A stretch of 64,000 nt of DNA from JABFRZ01 sp036376275 (GCA_036376275.1 DASVAP010000258.1:76941-140940); one strand, 5' to 3'. Shown: positions 16,839 to 25,812, counted from the stretch's first letter. Notes: generated by a model not told the origin, from the sequence alone. Numbers and translations are program-made.

Positions 16839-17546
16839 TCACTCCGCACTCTGGAAGGCGAGGATCTCCGTCGTCCAGCCCTCGCGCTGGCGCTTCGCGA
16901 AGGAGGCGGCGAGGTGCGGGGTCGCCTTGTGGGCTTCGAGGTGCGCCGGGCTCTCCCACACCTCGAGGCGCATGAACTCGTGGGGGTTGGCGCTCGACTG
17001 GTAGAGGTCGTACTGCAGGCACCCCGCCTCGGCCCGGGTGGGGGCGGAGAGCGAGAGGAGGTGCGCCTTCAGGTCCGCCTCCTGGCCCGGCAGGCCGTGG
17101 ATCAGCGTGACGGCGGTGAGCGCGTGGCGCGAGGCGGAGGGCCGGCGGGCCGCCGCGTCGACGGCCACGGGCGCGACCAGGCCGGAGCCGGGGCTCGCCG
17201 CGGGCGTCCTGAGCTCGATCAGGATGCCGTGCGCGTCGGCCGCGCCGACGTTGCGCGAGGCGTGCGCGGTGGGTTCGCTGAAGCCGACCTCGCCGGCCTT
17301 CGCCTGGCGCAGGCGCTTCGTGCCGTCCGGGAGCGTGAACTCGATCGTCACGTCGGTCAGGAACACGGCCACGTGGCGCGGATGGTCGTGGGTCGTCTCG
17401 GTCGCGCCCTTCGCCAGCTTGAAGTCGAGCACGCGCACGTGCTCGTTCTCGACCAGGAGGCGGTAGTTGTCGGGGTAGAGGAGCAGCGGATCGCGGTGGG
17501 CGTCCTGGACGGGGAGGGCGGCGAGGAGGAGGGCGGCGAGGAGCAT
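16839..17546 (-). CDS. Exported cupin-ABM fusion protein
   Basis: A 235-residue protein with an N-terminal signal peptide (MLLAALLLAALPVQD) and two domains. Residues about 25-110 form a cupin with THDHPRHVAVF as metal-binding motif 1. Residues about 140-230 form an antibiotic-biosynthesis-monooxygenase (ABM) ferredoxin-like fold with EAGCLQYDLYQS, EFMRLEVWES and HLEAHKATPHL. Both domains occur in small enzymes or sensors acting on aromatic or quinone-like compounds; the fusion is unusual. Neighbours (DoxX, DM13, HbpS-cupin) also suggest redox chemistry in the envelope. Function unproven. Confidence 0.82.
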   Translation of the reverse strand: MLLAALLLAALPVQDAHRDPLLLYPDNYRLLVENEHVRVLDFKLAKGATETTHDHPRHVAVFLTDVTIEFTLPDGTKRLRQAKAGEVGFSEPTAHASRNVGAADAHGILIELRTPAASPGSGLVAPVAVDAAARRPSASRHALTAVTLIHGLPGQEADLKAHLLSLSAPTRAEAGCLQYDLYQSSANPHEFMRLEVWESPAHLEAHKATPHLAASFAKRQREGWTTEILAFQSAE

Positions 17547-17563
17547 GGGGAAGAAGGAGAAGG

Positions 17564-17581
17564 GCCAGGCTGGAGCCTGGC
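17564..17581. repeat. GGCTGGAGCC hairpin repeat, perfect copy
   Basis: Perfect 8-bp stem, GCCAGGCT-GG-AGCCTGGC, followed by GGTCCCAGGGG. Compared with the copy at 6287-6304, one stem pair changes from G-C to A-T on both arms. It sits in the 48-base gap between the DoxX and cupin-ABM genes. Confidence 0.6.
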
Positions 17582-17594
17582 GGTCCCAGGGGAG

Positions 17595-17999
17595 TCAGGC
17601 GAGCTTGCAGCCGACGAGCGGGAGCTCGACGCGGCGCAGGTAGGCGACGACGGCGCCGCACAGGAAGACGACAAGGGCCAGCACGAACAGCAGCCCGCCG
17701 TCCTGCTGCACCTCGAGGCCGAGGAAGAGGAGGTGGGCCAGGATCGCGCCGGCCATCACGCCCATCGCCAGCGCTCCGCCGAGGGCCGCCGTGCGCGGGT
17801 ACAGCAGCAGCGCGGCGGCGACGAGCTCGACCACGCCCGAGGCGATGCGGCCCCAGGGCTCGACGCCGAGCGTCGTGAAGATGAAGCGCGACTCCTCGGC
17901 GCCCGTGAACTTGAAGAACAGCGTCTGCAGCAGGATCGCGGCGGCGGCGAGCTGGCAGAGCCAGGAGAGGAGCGTGACGGCCTTGGAGGGCGGGTTCAT
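17595..17999 (-). CDS. DoxX-family membrane protein
   Basis: A 134-residue integral membrane protein with four predicted helices (around residues 8-30, 48-68, 74-94 and 102-122). The FKFTGAEESRFIFTTLG segment after helix one and the overall layout fit the DoxX/DoxD-like family, associated with thiol or quinone redox systems. I start at the ATG before NPPSKAV; the upstream open frame is unrelated. It lies upstream of, and in the same direction as, the cupin-ABM gene and is divergent from the DM13 gene. Confidence 0.8.
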   Translation of the reverse strand: MNPPSKAVTLLSWLCQLAAAAILLQTLFFKFTGAEESRFIFTTLGVEPWGRIASGVVELVAAALLLYPRTAALGGALAMGVMAGAILAHLLFLGLEVQQDGGLLFVLALVVFLCGAVVAYLRRVELPLVGCKLA

Positions 18000-18180
18000 G
18001 GCAGCGGGGAGGGCGTTGCAGGGCTGCGCCGGTCCGGCGCGCCTCCTCCGATGCCCCTCGCGCGCGCCGGTTACGCCCACCCTGGCCGCGAAACCCGGCG
18101 CGCCGTGCGGCATCGAAGTCCGCGCCGAGGGGAGGACACACGGCCCGCTCGGCCTCCTTCCAACCCCACCCATCCATCCA

Positions 18181-18912
18181 ATGTCCTCGTTCTTCCACTC
18201 CGCGGCGCTCGGCGCCGCGCTCGTACTCGGGGCGGCCACCGCGGCCCAGGGCGGTCACGGCGCCCACGCCACGGTCAAGAGCCCGGTCTTCCACGGCGCC
18301 AAGGTCAACGCCGGCACCGTCACCTGCGCGCACGACGCCCAGGGCCTGGTGCTGACCCTCTCCGACGACTTCGTCGTGCCCGACACGCCCGCGCCGCACT
18401 GGCAGGTCGTGGACTCGCGCGGCAACGCGTACCTGCTGAATCGCCTGATGATCAAGGGCGACAAGCTCAACCGCACGATCCACGTCCCGAGCCACGTCGC
18501 CGACGTGGCCCGCGTGCAGATCTGGTGCGCCTTCGCCGAGGTGCTGCTGGGCGAGACCGACCTCGTCTGCACGCACGCGACCGAGGCCGGGATGCAGTTC
18601 GGCCACACCTCCTCGGCGTTCGCCGGCTCCAAGGCGAACAAGGGCACCGTGGCCCACGTGCTCGAGGACGGCAAGTCGGTGCTGGTGCTCTCGGACGACT
18701 TCGTCGTGCCGGACACGCCCGCGCCGCACTGGCAGCTCGTCGACTCGAAGGGCAACGTCTACCTGCTCAACCGGCTCGTCATCAAGGGCGACAAGCTCAA
18801 CAAGACGCTGGCGATCCCGGCCTTCGTGCCCGACGTGGCCAAGGTGCAGGTCTGGTGCGCCTTCGCGGAGACGGTGCTCGGCGAGGCCTCCTTCACGAAG
18901 GCGGTGCGCTGA
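18181..18912 (+). CDS. Secreted tandem DM13-like domain protein
   Basis: A 243-residue exported protein: signal peptide MSSFFHSAALGAALVLGAATAAQ, then two near-identical repeats of about 110 residues. Each repeat has LSDDFVVPDTPAPHWQ, YLLNRL-IKGDKLN and a VQ-WCAFAE block. The WC motif and order resemble the DM13 electron-transfer domain, whose single Cys is thought to be redox active. The repeats are also highly similar at DNA level (around 18358 and 18688), indicating recent internal duplication. It overlaps the start of the next gene (TGATG). Confidence 0.78.
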   Translation: MSSFFHSAALGAALVLGAATAAQGGHGAHATVKSPVFHGAKVNAGTVTCAHDAQGLVLTLSDDFVVPDTPAPHWQVVDSRGNAYLLNRLMIKGDKLNRTIHVPSHVADVARVQIWCAFAEVLLGETDLVCTHATEAGMQFGHTSSAFAGSKANKGTVAHVLEDGKSVLVLSDDFVVPDTPAPHWQLVDSKGNVYLLNRLVIKGDKLNKTLAIPAFVPDVAKVQVWCAFAETVLGEASFTKAVR

Positions 18913-19766
18913 TGAAGATCCTCTCGAAGCTCGGCACCCTCGCGGCCGTGGCGCTCTTCGCGCCGCTCGCCGCGGCCCAGGTGACGACCAAGAAGGTGCT
19001 GACCCTCGACGGCGCCAAGGCCGTCGTGGCCGCGGCCGAGCAGTTCGCCAAGGACAAGGGCTGCGGCGGCGCGATCGCGATCGTCGACGACGGCGGGAAC
19101 CTGCTGCTCCTGCACCGCCTCGACGGGACCTTCGCGATGGGCTCCAGCGTCTCGACCGGCAAGGCGCGCACGGCGGCGCTCTTCAAGAAGCCCACCAGCT
19201 TCTTCGAGGAGGTCGTGGTGCAGAAGGGGCGCGTCTCGATGACGGCCCTGCCCGACTTCACCCCGCTCAAGGGCGGCGTGCCGCTGATCGTCGGCGGCGA
19301 CATCGTCGGCGCGGTCGGGGTCTCGGGCGCGATGAGCGCCGACCAGGACGAGGAGATGGCGCTCTTCGCCGCCAAGGCCCTGGAGACGCCGACGAAGGCA
19401 CCCAAGACGACCTACATCCAGAAGGAGGCGGTCCACGCCGCCTTCCAGCAGAACGGCACGCTGTTCGAGTCGCAGGGCTTCAAGGTCAACGCCAGCCGCC
19501 GCGACGGACCGGGCGAGGCCGAGGTCCACGAGAAGGACACCGACGTCTTCTACGTCACCAAGGGCACGGCCACCTTCGTCAGCGGCGGCAAGCTCGTCGA
19601 CGCGAAGCCCGTCCAGGCCGGCGAGGTGCGCGGCGCGCGCCTCGAGGGCGGCGAGAGCCGCCAGCTCGTCGCCGGCGACGTGGTCGTCGTCCCGGCCGGC
19701 ACGCCGCACTGGTTCCAGAGCGTGTCCGGCCCCTTCGAGTACTACGTGGTCAAGACCACTCTCTGA
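18912..19766 (+). CDS. Exported HbpS/GlcG-cupin fusion protein
   Basis: A 284-residue protein with a signal peptide (MKILSKLGTLAAVALFAPLAAAQ). An HbpS/GlcG-like domain (residues about 25-160) carries CGGAIAIVDDGGNLLLLHRL and FTPLKGGVPL. A C-terminal cupin (about 165-284) includes DVFYVTKGTATFVSGG and VPAGTPHWFQ. HbpS-type domains bind haem or its breakdown products, and the cupin could bind metal. Its ATG overlaps the stop of the DM13 gene, so the two are made together, suggesting a shared envelope redox role (inference). Confidence 0.82.
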   Translation: MKILSKLGTLAAVALFAPLAAAQVTTKKVLTLDGAKAVVAAAEQFAKDKGCGGAIAIVDDGGNLLLLHRLDGTFAMGSSVSTGKARTAALFKKPTSFFEEVVVQKGRVSMTALPDFTPLKGGVPLIVGGDIVGAVGVSGAMSADQDEEMALFAAKALETPTKAPKTTYIQKEAVHAAFQQNGTLFESQGFKVNASRRDGPGEAEVHEKDTDVFYVTKGTATFVSGGKLVDAKPVQAGEVRGARLEGGESRQLVAGDVVVVPAGTPHWFQSVSGPFEYYVVKTTL

Positions 19767-19849
19767 TTCCGCAACCTTCCGACTCTTCCCTCGCGGCCCC
19801 GTCTCGATCCCTCCCTCGAGCGGGGCCGCACCTCTCACCCGCCCCGATC

Positions 19850-21481
19850 ATGCTCTCCACCCTCGCCCTCGTCCCGCTCCTCCTCGCCGTCCAGGCGCCG
19901 GCGCCCTCCACGCCGCCGCACGTCGCCGACGCGATCGTCGACCTCCGCACGAGCGCCGGCGCCGCGCTGGTCGGCGGCACCTGGCGCGTGGCCCAGGCCC
20001 AGGTGATCGAGGTCGAGCACCGCGATCCCGGGCCCGACCGCAAGGCCTCGGGGGCGCCGAACCGGACCAGGGACCTGGCCCTGAAGGCCGGCGCGCGCGA
20101 CCTCGACGACTCGGGCTGGGAGACGGTCGCGCCCGAGGCGCTCGAGGAACGGCGCGCGACCGGGCGGCTCTCCTTCCAGTGGTACCGCCTGCGCCTGACG
20201 ATCCCCGAGCGCGTCGGGAGCCTCGCCACCACCGGCACGACGGTCGTGTTCGAGATCGTGGTCGACGACTACGCCGAGGTCTGGGTCGACGGCGAGCTGC
20301 CGCAGGTGCTCGGCACGCGCGGCGGGCAGCTCGCGGCCGGCTGGAACGCGCCGAACCGCGTCGTGGTCGGGCGCGACGTGCGCCCGGGCCAGCAGATCCA
20401 GCTGGCGGTCTTCGCCGCCAACGCGCCGCTCTCCGAGCCGCCCGCGAACTTCATCTGGGTGCGCTCGGCCACGCTCGACTTCTTCCGGCCCGGACGCCTG
20501 GACACGGCCGAGCCCGTCGCGCTCGAGGTCGAGCGAGTCGACCCGGCCCTCGACGCGATCCTGGGGCCCGCGCCGAGGCTCGAGCGCGTCGCCAAGGGCT
20601 TCAGCTTCACCGAGGGACCGGTGTGGGTGAGCGACGCCCGGGCCGGCGGGTACCTGCTCTTCAGCGACCCGAACGAGAACGTCATCCACCGCTTCGCGCC
20701 CGGGCTCGTGGACGGCGCGCTCTCCGTCTACCGCACGAAGAGCGGCTACACGGGCGTCGACGTGGCCGAGTACGGCCAGCCGGGCTCGAACGGGCTCGCG
20801 CTCGACGCCGAGGGGCGCCTCCTGATCTGCGAGCACGGCAACCGCCGCGTCACGCGCCTGGAGAAGAACGGCACGCTCACGGTGCTGGCCGACCGCTACC
20901 CCGCTGGTCCCGGAGGCAAGCGCCTCAACTCGCCCAACGACCTCGTCGTGCGCTCCGACGGCGCGCTGTACTTCACCGACCCGCCCTTCGGCCTGCCGCA
21001 GTTCCACGCCGACCCGCGGCGCGAGCTGGACGTCACGGGCGTCTTCTGCCTCGTCGGTGGCGAGCTGAAGCTCGTCGGCACGGAGCTCAGCGGCCCGAAC
21101 GGGGTCGCCTTCTCGCCGGACGAGCGCCACCTCTACGTCACCAACTGGGACGAGCGGAAGAAGGTCGTCATGCGCTACGAGTCGCTGGCGGACGGCACGC
21201 TGGCGAACGGCCGCGTCTTCTTCGACATGACCGCGGCGCCAGGCGCCGAGGCGCTCGACGGCGTGAAGGTCGACCGCGCCGGCAACCTGTTCGTCTCCGG
21301 TCCGGGCGGGACCTGGGTGATCGACGCGAACGGCAAGCACCTCGGCACGCTGGTCGGTCCGGAGCTGGCGGCGAACTTCGCCTGGGGCCCGGACGAGCGC
21401 ACGCTCTTCTGGACCGCGCGCAGCGGGCTCTACCGGCTCACGCTGGCCGGCACGGCCGTGACGCTCGGGAGGAAGCCGTGA
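19850..21481 (+). CDS. Exported SMP-30/gluconolactonase-like protein with N-terminal jelly-roll
   Basis: A 543-residue exported protein. After a short signal peptide, residues about 30-215 form a beta-rich domain (YRLRLTIPERVG, VVFEIVVDDYAEVWVDG) resembling the galactose-binding fold. Residues about 230-540 form a six-bladed SMP-30/gluconolactonase propeller with FTEGPVWVSD, GSNGLALDAEGRLLICEHGN and LNSPNDLVVRSDGALYFTD, which hold the metal ligands (Glu, Asn, Asp). It likely hydrolyses a sugar lactone in the periplasm. The next gene, a second lactonase, starts inside its stop codon. Confidence 0.88.
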   Translation: MLSTLALVPLLLAVQAPAPSTPPHVADAIVDLRTSAGAALVGGTWRVAQAQVIEVEHRDPGPDRKASGAPNRTRDLALKAGARDLDDSGWETVAPEALEERRATGRLSFQWYRLRLTIPERVGSLATTGTTVVFEIVVDDYAEVWVDGELPQVLGTRGGQLAAGWNAPNRVVVGRDVRPGQQIQLAVFAANAPLSEPPANFIWVRSATLDFFRPGRLDTAEPVALEVERVDPALDAILGPAPRLERVAKGFSFTEGPVWVSDARAGGYLLFSDPNENVIHRFAPGLVDGALSVYRTKSGYTGVDVAEYGQPGSNGLALDAEGRLLICEHGNRRVTRLEKNGTLTVLADRYPAGPGGKRLNSPNDLVVRSDGALYFTDPPFGLPQFHADPRRELDVTGVFCLVGGELKLVGTELSGPNGVAFSPDERHLYVTNWDERKKVVMRYESLADGTLANGRVFFDMTAAPGAEALDGVKVDRAGNLFVSGPGGTWVIDANGKHLGTLVGPELAANFAWGPDERTLFWTARSGLYRLTLAGTAVTLGRKP

Positions 21482-22437
21482 GCGCCGTCGCGCTGCTGCT
21501 CGCGCTGGCCCAGGCGAGCGACGTCGTGCCCACGATCGAGCGCCTCGACCCGCGCCTCGACGCGCTCGTCCCGCCCGGGGCGACGCTCGAGAAGGTCGCC
21601 GGCGGCCTCCAGTGGGCCGAGGGCCCGCTGTGGAGCGCGCCGACCGGCGAGCTCTTCCTCTCCGACGTCGAGGCCAACCGGCTGCTGGCCTGGAGCGAGG
21701 CCGGCGGGCTGCGCACGGTGCTGGAGCACAGCGGCTACACCGGTTCGGCACCCTTCACCGGGCGCGAGCCCGGCTCGAACGGCCTGGCCTTCGACCCGGA
21801 GGGTCGCCTGGTCTTCTGCCAGCACGGCGAGCGCCGCATCAGCCGCCTCGAGCCCGACGGGACGCGCACGGTGGTCGTCGATCGATACCAGGGGCAACGC
21901 CTCAACTCGCCCAACGACCTCGTCTACTCGCGCGCCGGCGACCTCTACTTCACCGACCCGCCCTTCGGCCTGCCGCAGACCCACGCGGACCCGGCCAAGG
22001 AGCTGCCCCACAGCGGGGTCTACCGCCTGAGCCGCGCGGGCGAGCTGACGCTGCTCACCGCCGAGCTCGAGGGTCCGAACGGCATCGGCCTCGCGCCGGA
22101 CGAGCGGACGCTGTACGTCGCGAACAACAGCCGCTCGCGTCCGCTGTGGATGGCCTATCCGCTGCGCTCCGACGGCGCCCTCGGCCCCGGCCGCGTCCTG
22201 TTCGACGCCAGCCCCTTCACCGCGACGCGCAAGGGCTTCCCCGACGGCCTGAAGGTCGCCCCGAGCGGTCACCTCTTCGCCGCCGGCCCGGAGGGCATCT
22301 ACGTGCTCACGCCCGATGGCGAGCACCTCGGCACGCTCTTCCTCGGACGGCTCACGGCCAACTGCGCCTTCGACGCGAGCGGCCGGACGCTCTTCATCGC
22401 GGCCGACGCGGACATCTACCGTCTGCGGCTTCGCTAG
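21478..22437 (+). CDS. Exported SMP-30/gluconolactonase-like protein
   Basis: A 319-residue paralog of the propeller half of the preceding protein, without its N-terminal domain. It shares WAEGPLWS, GSNGLAFDPEGRLVFCQHG and LNSPNDLVYSRAGDLYFTDPPFGLPQ. A short hydrophobic N-terminus (AVALLLALAQA) suggests export. The GTG start overlaps the upstream stop (GTGA). Two lactonases in a translationally coupled pair suggest use of related lactones or an assembled pair. Confidence 0.88.
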   Translation: MSAVALLLALAQASDVVPTIERLDPRLDALVPPGATLEKVAGGLQWAEGPLWSAPTGELFLSDVEANRLLAWSEAGGLRTVLEHSGYTGSAPFTGREPGSNGLAFDPEGRLVFCQHGERRISRLEPDGTRTVVVDRYQGQRLNSPNDLVYSRAGDLYFTDPPFGLPQTHADPAKELPHSGVYRLSRAGELTLLTAELEGPNGIGLAPDERTLYVANNSRSRPLWMAYPLRSDGALGPGRVLFDASPFTATRKGFPDGLKVAPSGHLFAAGPEGIYVLTPDGEHLGTLFLGRLTANCAFDASGRTLFIAADADIYRLRLR

Positions 22438-22440
22438 GAG

Positions 22441-22468
22441 GTACGGGGTCCGGTGATGGACCCCGTAC
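22441..22468. terminator. Bidirectional terminator hairpin
   Basis: Perfect 11-bp stem (arms GTACGGGGTCC and GGACCCCGTAC, 6-base loop) filling the gap between the lactonase stop (+) and the kinase stop (-). It could serve both directions. Confidence 0.7.
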
Positions 22469-22469
22469 T

Positions 22470-25190
22470 TCAGGGATCCCTGCCGAGCAACCGGCGGGCC
22501 TCGTCCGCCCGGTCCGAGCCCTCCAGGAAGGCCGCCAGCTCGCGGCGCGCGCCGCGCGCCTCGGAGCTGTCGGCGCCCAGGTCTCGCTCGAGGGCGGCGA
22601 GCTTGCGCCGCCGCACCGCCTCCTCCTGCTCTGGCCGCTCCATGGCGGCGTAGATCGCGGCCAGGTTGTTGAGCGAGCCGCACGAGTCGGGGTGGGAGTC
22701 GCCCAGGAAGCGTTCGCGCTCGGAGAGGACGTCCAGCTCCAGCTCGAGCGCCTCGTCGAGGCGCCCCGCCTGCTGGTACAGGACGGACAGGTTGTGGCGC
22801 GTCGTCAGGACGATGTCGCGCGCCTGGCCGCCGAGTCGCCCGTGGAGCTCGAGCGACTCCAGGTACAGCGCCTCGGCCTCGTCCAGCCGTCCCAGCTCGT
22901 AGAGGTTCTCCGCCAGGAGCGAGAGCAGGAGCGCGCGATCGAAGAGGCCTCCCTCGACGGTCTCGAGGCCCGCCAGGACCTCCTCGAGCACGGCCACCGC
23001 ACCCTCGAAGTCGCGCGAGTCGGACAGCGTGGTCGCGTAGATCTTGAGCGCGCGGCTGGTCATCAGGTTGTCGTCGCCGAAGAGCGAGCGCAGGCCCTCG
23101 TAGCCCTGGCGCGCGTGCTCGCGGGCCGCCGCCGGGTCCGTCCTCCCGAGCTCGTCGGCCAGCGCGATGCGCGCCATCAGCGTGCGCCAGTGACGCTCGC
23201 CGTACCCGGCCCGCAGCCCGGCCAGCGCGCGCTCGAAGGCCGCGACGGCCTCCTCGCCGCGGCCCTGGTACGAGTAGACCGTCGCCAGGCCGTAGTCGAG
23301 CGCGGCCACCTCGGGGTGGTCCTCGCCGTGCTGGGCCACGCGCGTCGCGCGGGCCTCCTGGAAGAGCGCCTCGGCCTCGTCGTAGGCCCCCCGCGCGGTG
23401 CAGGAGTTCGCCAGGTTGTTGAGCGCGTCCGTGTAGAGCGGGTGGTCGGTCCCCAGGTGCCGCGCGCGCAGCTCCAGCACCTGTCGCTGCATCGCCTCGG
23501 CCCGCGCGACGTCGCCGCTCTCGAGGTTCACGTTCGCCAGGCGCTCGAGCGTGTCGGCGTACTCGGCGCTGTCCTCGCCCGAGACCTGGGCCACCAGCGT
23601 CAGGGCCTCCTCCAGGATCGGACGCGAGCGCTCGTAGCGCTGCAACCAGTTGTTGATCTGTCCGAAGACGTTCAGGAGGCGTGCGCGGATCGCCGGGCGG
23701 TCGAGGAACTGGCCCTGGACGCGCTCGATGCCGCGGTCGAGCATGTCGAGCGCCGTCACCTGGTGCGTGTCGCCGTGCTCGGGGCTGGCGTGCTCGAAGA
23801 GCGTCACCAGGTAGTCGATCACGGCCTCGGCCGTGTCCGCCTCGGTGGCGGCGCGCTTCGTCTCCACCCGGGCGCGCTGCTCGGCCTCCAGGGCGCGATC
23901 GAGGTTCGCCTGGGCCGCCGTCAGGGCCGTCTCCAGGGCCTCGCCGCGCTCCACGGCGGCCGCGCGCTGCTCCTCCTTCTCGAAGTAGAGCACCGTGCTC
24001 GTGACCGCGCCGGCCAGCAGCACCAGGAACACCGCAGCGACTCCGCCCACGAGGGGGCGGTTGCGGCGCGCGAACTTGCGCAGCTGGTAGGCGCGGCTGG
24101 TGGGCCGCGCCAGGATCGGCTCGTTGGCCAGGTGACGCCGCAGGTCGGCCGCCAGCTCCGCGGCCGTGGCGTAGCGACGCTCCTTCTCCTTGGCCAGCGC
24201 CTTGTGGACGATGGTCTCGATCTCGCCCCGCAGGCGCCGGTCGAGCGCACCGAGGTGCGTCGGCTCGTCGTTGACGATCGTTTGGATCGCGGCCGGCAGG
24301 GCCGTCGAGGCGACGTCGAGCGGGCGCCGCCCGGCGACGAGCTCGTAGGCGATGACCCCCAGGGCGTAGACGTCCACGCGCCGGTCGATCTGAGTGGGGT
24401 CGGCGCGCACCTGCTCGGGACTCATGTAGGCGAGCGTCCCCAGGATCTCGCCCACGCCCGTCCGGCGCGTGGTCGCCTCCAGGTCCGAGTTCGTGATGCG
24501 CGCCACACCGAAGTCGAGCACCTTGGGCTGCCCGACGGCGTCGACCAGGATGTTGCTCGGCTTCAGGTCGCGGTGGATGACGCCCTTCTCGTGCGCGTGG
24601 TGCACGGCATCGCACACGCGCGCGACGAGCTCGAGGCGCTCCGGCACGGAGAGGCGCTGGCGCTGGACGTGCTCGTCCAGGCGCTCGCCGCGCACGAGCT
24701 CCATCGCCAGGTAGGGCTGCGGTCCGAAGCCCGCGTCGGCCACACCGGTCGCGTGCACGGCCGCGATGCCCGGGTGGCTCAGCCAGGCCAGGGCCTGGCC
24801 CTCCTGCTCGAAGCGCCGGCGCTCCTCGATGCTGGCGAAGGGCGAGCGGATCAGCTTGAGCGCCACCGGCCGGCGCGGGTGCTGCTGCTCGGCCTCGTAG
24901 ACGATCCCGGCGCCGCCCGAGCCGAGCACACCCAGGATGCGGAACTCGCCGATCGTCTCCGGCATGCGTCCGCCGACCTGGGTGCCGAGCAGCGCCGCCG
25001 CGGCGGGTTGTTCCAGGCGCCGATCGCCGGCCCGGGCCTCCTGCAGGAGCTCGCGCACCTCGCGCCGGAGCTCGTCGTCCGCGCCGCACTCGTGCGCGAG
25101 GTAGGCCTCCAGCTCGGCGCCCTCGCGCTCGCCCGCCGCCAGGAACACCCGGCGCGCGGCCTGGAAGCGCGCCTGGCCCTCAGCGGCCAT
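22470..25190 (-). CDS. Membrane-anchored Ser/Thr protein kinase with TPR C-terminus
   Basis: A 906-residue Hanks-type kinase. An N-terminal region of about 80 residues is followed by the catalytic domain: glycine loop LGSGGAGIVYEAE (88-100), Lys112, HRDLKPSN (207-214), DFG at 227-229 and SPEQ near 257. A single transmembrane segment lies at about 381-403, then a coiled stretch and TPR-like helical repeats to the end. The ATG overlaps the stop of the ECF sigma gene by 11 bases, so the two are translated together; kinase control of its sigma factor is the expected logic for this family. Confidence 0.93.
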   Translation of the reverse strand: MAAEGQARFQAARRVFLAAGEREGAELEAYLAHECGADDELRREVRELLQEARAGDRRLEQPAAAALLGTQVGGRMPETIGEFRILGVLGSGGAGIVYEAEQQHPRRPVALKLIRSPFASIEERRRFEQEGQALAWLSHPGIAAVHATGVADAGFGPQPYLAMELVRGERLDEHVQRQRLSVPERLELVARVCDAVHHAHEKGVIHRDLKPSNILVDAVGQPKVLDFGVARITNSDLEATTRRTGVGEILGTLAYMSPEQVRADPTQIDRRVDVYALGVIAYELVAGRRPLDVASTALPAAIQTIVNDEPTHLGALDRRLRGEIETIVHKALAKEKERRYATAAELAADLRRHLANEPILARPTSRAYQLRKFARRNRPLVGGVAAVFLVLLAGAVTSTVLYFEKEEQRAAAVERGEALETALTAAQANLDRALEAEQRARVETKRAATEADTAEAVIDYLVTLFEHASPEHGDTHQVTALDMLDRGIERVQGQFLDRPAIRARLLNVFGQINNWLQRYERSRPILEEALTLVAQVSGEDSAEYADTLERLANVNLESGDVARAEAMQRQVLELRARHLGTDHPLYTDALNNLANSCTARGAYDEAEALFQEARATRVAQHGEDHPEVAALDYGLATVYSYQGRGEEAVAAFERALAGLRAGYGERHWRTLMARIALADELGRTDPAAAREHARQGYEGLRSLFGDDNLMTSRALKIYATTLSDSRDFEGAVAVLEEVLAGLETVEGGLFDRALLLSLLAENLYELGRLDEAEALYLESLELHGRLGGQARDIVLTTRHNLSVLYQQAGRLDEALELELDVLSERERFLGDSHPDSCGSLNNLAAIYAAMERPEQEEAVRRRKLAALERDLGADSSEARGARRELAAFLEGSDRADEARRLLGRDP

Positions 25191-25797
25191 GCTCCCTCAT
25201 CCAGCGCTCGAGCCAGGCGCGCGCGAAGGCCCACTCACGCCCGGCGCTGCGCTCGGAGACGCCCAGCACCTCGGCCACCTCGGCCATCGGCAGCCCGGCG
25301 AAGAAGCGCAGCTCCACCAGGCGCGCGAGCTCCGGGGCGTGGGCCTGCAGCGCCTCCAGGGCGCGGTCGAGCTCGAGCAGGTCGAGCTCCTCGACGTCGC
25401 TCCCGGCCAGCTCGGCGTCCAGCTCGACACGCTTCCACCCGCCGCCGCGCTTGACGCGCTTCTTCCCGCGTGCGTGGTCGATCAGGGTGCGCCGCATCGC
25501 CTGCGCCGCGATCGCCAGGAAGTGCTGGCGGTCCTTCACGCTCGCGGAGCTCCCGCCCGGATCGACGAGCTCGAGGTAGGCCTCGTGCACCAGGGCCGTC
25601 GGCTGCAGGGTGTGGTCGGCGCGCTCCGCGGCCAGGCAGCGGTCGGCGATGCGCCGCAGCTCCGCGTAGACCAGCTCGAAGAGGCGCTGGCCCTGGGCCG
25701 TGTCGCCGCGGGCGAGCGCGTGCAGGGCCAGGGTCGCTTCCCCGCGGCGACCGGGACTCCCAGGCCCGTCCTGGGCCGGCTCCTGCATCGGCCCCAT
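25180..25797 (-). CDS. ECF sigma factor coupled to a Ser/Thr kinase
   Basis: An ECF sigma factor of about 205 residues. Region 2 includes LQPTALVHEAYLELVD and FLAIAAQAMRRTLIDHARGK; region 4 includes LVELRFFAGLPMAEVAEVLG, then SERSAGREWAFARAWL. These are characteristic of the sigma group paired with protein kinases in Planctomycetes and Acidobacteria. The frame is open to 25923, but the ATG at 25797 lies 9 bases after a TACCCT box; the ATG at 25788 is also possible. It overlaps the kinase gene downstream. Confidence 0.9.
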   Translation of the reverse strand: MGPMQEPAQDGPGSPGRRGEATLALHALARGDTAQGQRLFELVYAELRRIADRCLAAERADHTLQPTALVHEAYLELVDPGGSSASVKDRQHFLAIAAQAMRRTLIDHARGKKRVKRGGGWKRVELDAELAGSDVEELDLLELDRALEALQAHAPELARLVELRFFAGLPMAEVAEVLGVSERSAGREWAFARAWLERWMREHGR

Positions 25798-25806
25798 GGT
25801 CGGTCC

Positions 25807-25812
25807 AGGGTA
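25807..25812 (-). promoter_or_regulatory. -10 box (TACCCT) for the ECF sigma-kinase operon
   Basis: On the minus strand TACCCT is followed after 9 bases by the ATG at 25797. This supports the shorter start for the sigma factor and a nearly leaderless message. Confidence 0.4.

Noticed and set aside
18340..18760. Direct repeats that could suggest a CRISPR or tandem-repeat locus
   Set aside because: They are two copies of a coding module (DM13-like) in one frame, not short repeats with spacers.
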